A stretch of 64,000 nt of DNA from Ectocarpus siliculosus (taxonomy: Eukaryota; Sar; Phaeophyceae; Ectocarpales; Ectocarpaceae): positions 431,641-495,640 of the forward strand of contig FN649743.1 in NCBI GenBank assembly GCA_000310025.1, in the 5' to 3' direction. A program made the position numbers and the translations under genes. Positions 61,500 to 64,000 of the stretch are shown here, in pieces. The notes beneath the pieces are model-generated. The model searched no databases, was not told the origin of the DNA, and saw only the letters and a list, made by a program, of their open reading frames with translations. Each line of letters begins with the position of its first letter. The first letter of the stretch is position 1.

Positions 61500-62639
61500 G
61501 TCTTTCGTGGAAGCGGAAAAGGTTAAGGGGTTTGCCAGATCGCGGGGGCCCTTCCGACGGTCGGCGACCCGTCTCGCCTCCACAGGTACGATATGTAACA
61601 AACAACAACTGCTGTTGCTGGATGTTTTTTGGAACGTTCCTGGATCCGTTCTTCATCCCGTACAGTTTGCGCCTGCACATTTGAACCTCTTTTTTTGGTC
61701 CAGACTGTAGTTTCTTGTTTTCTCTGTATGGGATACCGCAACAGCGACTACTGTATAGCTTTTAGTGTGGGCTTCTTGGCTGAGCATCTGTTCTGATGGC
61801 CAACTTCTTAATTTGCGCATTATTTTTCAGCCTGAATTTCTTAATTCCAAGGTTCATGAGTGCGGGCGCCAAGTGCATAGATGCATCGTGTTGGGAATCG
61901 GACACCACTTCCCGCGGCTGCTGGTTACGGCCCTCCTTTCCGTAGCAGCAGCAGCGGTAGCCAGAACAGCTGCGCGGGCAGGAGACGTGGTGATGCCCGC
62001 GCAGCATGACCGGCATCAGGATCGGAAGAGAACCGTTGCAGCAGCAGCAGATCAGTAGGAACGTAGGAGCCGCCCCCACTCTCTAGGTGGGTGCCCACGC
62101 CAGGTTTTGTTCCAACGAACGCACGCAGGCGATTGTAAGCACGCGGTGACACCAATGCTGCTGCGTTTGGTCCCCCCACCAGTAGGAAGGAACGATTGGC
62201 CATCGGTGATCGGTCCTGTGGGAACAATGCTCCGTCCTCTCGAGGACGCGTGGTCAATAGTCTACCCGCTAAGGCATGCAAACCATAAAAGTACGCCCCC
62301 CCCCCCCCCCCCCCCACCAGCCCCTGTTAATACGCGTTGCTGTCTCGACTACCACGCTTGCCTACGGTAGTACCTCCAACAACGCTTATCTCCAATACAA
62401 ACACCCTACCGCCAACAGCCGGGGCGGAGACCACATCCACGATCTCCACCAGCTCCGGCCCCCCGACGGACGCCGCCTCCTCCCTGGAGTTCAACTCCGA
62501 GGAGGCCTACCACGACCACCTCGAGGGGCAAGGCAAGCTCCCGCTGGGGTTCCGGGTGGGCACCGACGGGCTCCGCTTCGTGCCCAAGGAGGTCCCGACG
62601 GAGGTGACGATGAACGTCACGGCGATCGTCCTTGACGAG
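61500..62639 (+). CDS. 5' exons of an ArgJ-like gene (glutamate N-acetyltransferase family, tentative)
   Basis: Exons 61500-61585 and 62419-62639 join in phase 1. The first gives a basic Arg/Ser-rich stretch (KGFARSRGPFRRSATRLAS) typical of an organellar presequence. The second gives an acid-poor linker, then FNSEEAYHDHLEGQGKLP and LGFRVGTDGLRFVPKEV, ending NVTAIVLDE. The LPxGFxV ... IVLDE pattern recalls the start of ArgJ-type ornithine acetyltransferases (LPKGFRFAG ... IVSDEPA), which make N-acetylglutamate for arginine synthesis. The donor appears to be GC type (GAG then gcgagt). The catalytic part is not in the window. A different enzyme with a similar N-terminus is possible. Confidence 0.45.
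62150..62313 (-). repeat. G-tract-bounded repeat (family B), inverted copy 2
   Basis: Reverse complement of 56838-57000, ending in a C-run at 62296-62314. It lies in the intron just before the 62419 exon of the ArgJ-like gene. Confidence 0.8.
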
Positions 62640-63611
62640 GCGAGTATATATGGTATGACGCAAGATAGCACCCGCCCCGCATAAGATGACGCAAGATAAC
62701 ACCCCCCCCCACCGCGTAAGATAAGATATGACATCCCCCCACACAGCGTACAACACCCGGTGATATATATTTTTTATCTGAAGCCCAAATGATGTCCCAG
62801 CGATGTGTTAGCTAGTGTCGTATTTGGGTAGTAGGTACATAATAGTATTTTTCGGAACAATAGCGGCGAGCAGTGTGTATGGCAGATGCGCGACCCGACC
62901 TGTCGCAAGTGTCTTTTTCGCCAGGGGGGGGCAGGGGGCAAAGAAGGTGTATTTTTCTGGGAGCAATGATGAAGCAAGCTGCTTCTATGTTACGTAGACA
63001 CTGCGCCGTGTCCCCTGTGAAGGTTACATTTTACAATGCACGACACAACGGAGGGATTCTCCCCGATATTTTGTCGTCGACCCAATAGAGGACTACAGGG
63101 GATGTTTGTAAAATGTAAGTTACCTATACAGATGTTTTTGTACTTAGTACCAGCTGGCATCACTGGTATAAATCATCAGTGTATAGACTTAAAAAGACTC
63201 GAAATAAGTCCAATACCCAGCCGGTTTCCCTCCACTCACTGAAAAGACTCCACCACATCCCGTTCGACTGTGGGTATATCTTGAATGGGTAGCCTTTCTG
63301 TGTGTGTTTTTATTGTTCCTTAATTAAGTATGTACCATCATGTTTCATCGTTGGCTTCGGTCTAGTCTGGTGCTTGTGGTACGTTTTTCGGTGTTGGGTT
63401 GGAAGCTAAAGCTACGCGGTCGGCGTGATCCCACGTGAGGGGTGCTGTGCCAAACGCCCATAAGACTCTTGGAAATTAACTTCCAGTCTGCCCGGCTGGG
63501 GTTTCGCTATAGCAGGACCTACTCCTACCGCGAACCGCACTCCTTACGGCGAACCCTGCTGACAAACTGATTGATCGGGGAAGCGACGCAGAGGAGAGAC
63601 AGACGCACAGG

Positions 63612-63616
<5 letters not shown>
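62640..63616. other. Intron of the ArgJ-like gene or spacer
   Basis: The start holds a short imperfect duplication (gatgacgcaagataacaccc and relatives, 62653-62712). No further exon of the ArgJ-like gene was recognised before the window ends. Confidence 0.4.

Positions 63617-63618
<2 letters not shown>

Positions 63619-63667
<49 letters not shown>
63619..63667. repeat. (AG)n microsatellite
   Basis: About 24 uninterrupted ag units. Confidence 0.95.
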
Positions 63668-63672
<5 letters not shown>

Positions 63673-63687
63673 TAGGATGGTTTTTTG

Positions 63688-63792
63688 TCGGTCAATGGCC
63701 TTGTGGCGAACGGCGGGCACAACGCAATGAGAACCCGCCCCCGGTGGTGAATGGTCGAACAACCAAGGCATGCAATGAGTATGCCCCCCCCC
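63688..63792 (-). repeat. G-tract repeat terminus (family C, related to A and B)
   Basis: On the minus strand it reads a G-run, then catactcattgcatgccttg and ttcgaccattcacc, the same order of words that starts families A and B. It directly precedes the fossil coding fragment at the window end, as family B does at 57 kb. Confidence 0.6.
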
Positions 63793-63814
63793 ACCCACCC
63801 ACCCACCCACCCGT

Positions 63815-64000
63815 GGTACGAAGAGGAGAGGGAAGTGTACATGACCGAGCTGGGAAAAATAGAAGGGAGGTACAGGGAGATGTTTGAGGCATGGAATAGA
63901 GAGGAGAGGACGGTAGCTGTACTGGGGAGTAGGAAGTGGGTTGAAAAGGCGGGAAGGGATATCGTTAGGATAGACAGACTAGGGAAGACATTTTTGAGCC
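63815..64000 (+). mobile_element. Fossil transposable-element fragment, cut by window end
   Basis: Homologous to 57001-57145 (minus strand). The translated piece includes VYMTELGKIEGRYREMF and KAGRDIVRIDRLGKTF. Only the margin of the element is in view, so its family and whether it is whole cannot be judged. Confidence 0.5.

Overview
The window looks like nuclear DNA of an ochrophyte alga with a secondary red-type plastid, most likely a brown alga. Two genes start with a signal peptide that ends in an aromatic residue followed by Ala-Pro (the ASAFAP-type signal of complex plastids). One of them encodes a small photosystem II-like membrane protein. Genes are intron-rich with GT-AG and some GC-AG introns, exons carry long Gly/Ser/Pro/Ala-rich inserts, and intergenic DNA is full of repeats. 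There is no sign of operons, CRISPR arrays or bacterial promoters. I saw no rRNA or tRNA gene.

Layout. 1-12 kb is repeat territory: a dispersed repeat bounded by a G-tract, a fossil retroelement fragment, a 13-copy array of a 157-bp unit, a short MITE and a 1.5-kb fold-back element with arms of about 565 bp. At 14.0-15.9 kb lies an intronless plus-strand gene with a TATA box, coding for a BTB-TLDc-BTB protein. From 49.2 kb down to about 20.6 kb on the minus strand runs one very long multi-exon gene of the SABRE/Hobbit/FMP27 (BLTP2) bridge-like lipid-transfer family. I could join most of its exons with consistent splice phases. Its introns hold a Tc1/mariner-type MITE (28.3-29.4 kb) and a second copy of the G-tract repeat (29.8-30.3 kb). 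Further exons on the same strand (18.8-16.5 kb) encode a cysteine/histidine-rich zinc-binding module and a conserved C-terminus; they are either the end of the same gene or a separate gene.

At 49.6-52.6 kb, divergent from the giant gene, is a two-exon plus-strand gene for a plastid-targeted single-helix protein that I read as nuclear PsbM. At 58.1-55.8 kb on the minus strand is a three-exon gene for a plastid-targeted protein carrying the same zinc module as the 17-18 kb exons, with the intron after the fourth cysteine at the same place and phase. The last 4 kb hold a third copy of the G-tract repeat, two unassigned candidate exons, the 5' exons of a gene resembling ArgJ (glutamate N-acetyltransferase), and fossil transposon pieces.

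Most long open frames in the window are antisense or out-of-frame shadows of GC-rich exons, or repeats. Exon calls rest on reading splice sites, phase agreement and family motifs by eye; no search was run.
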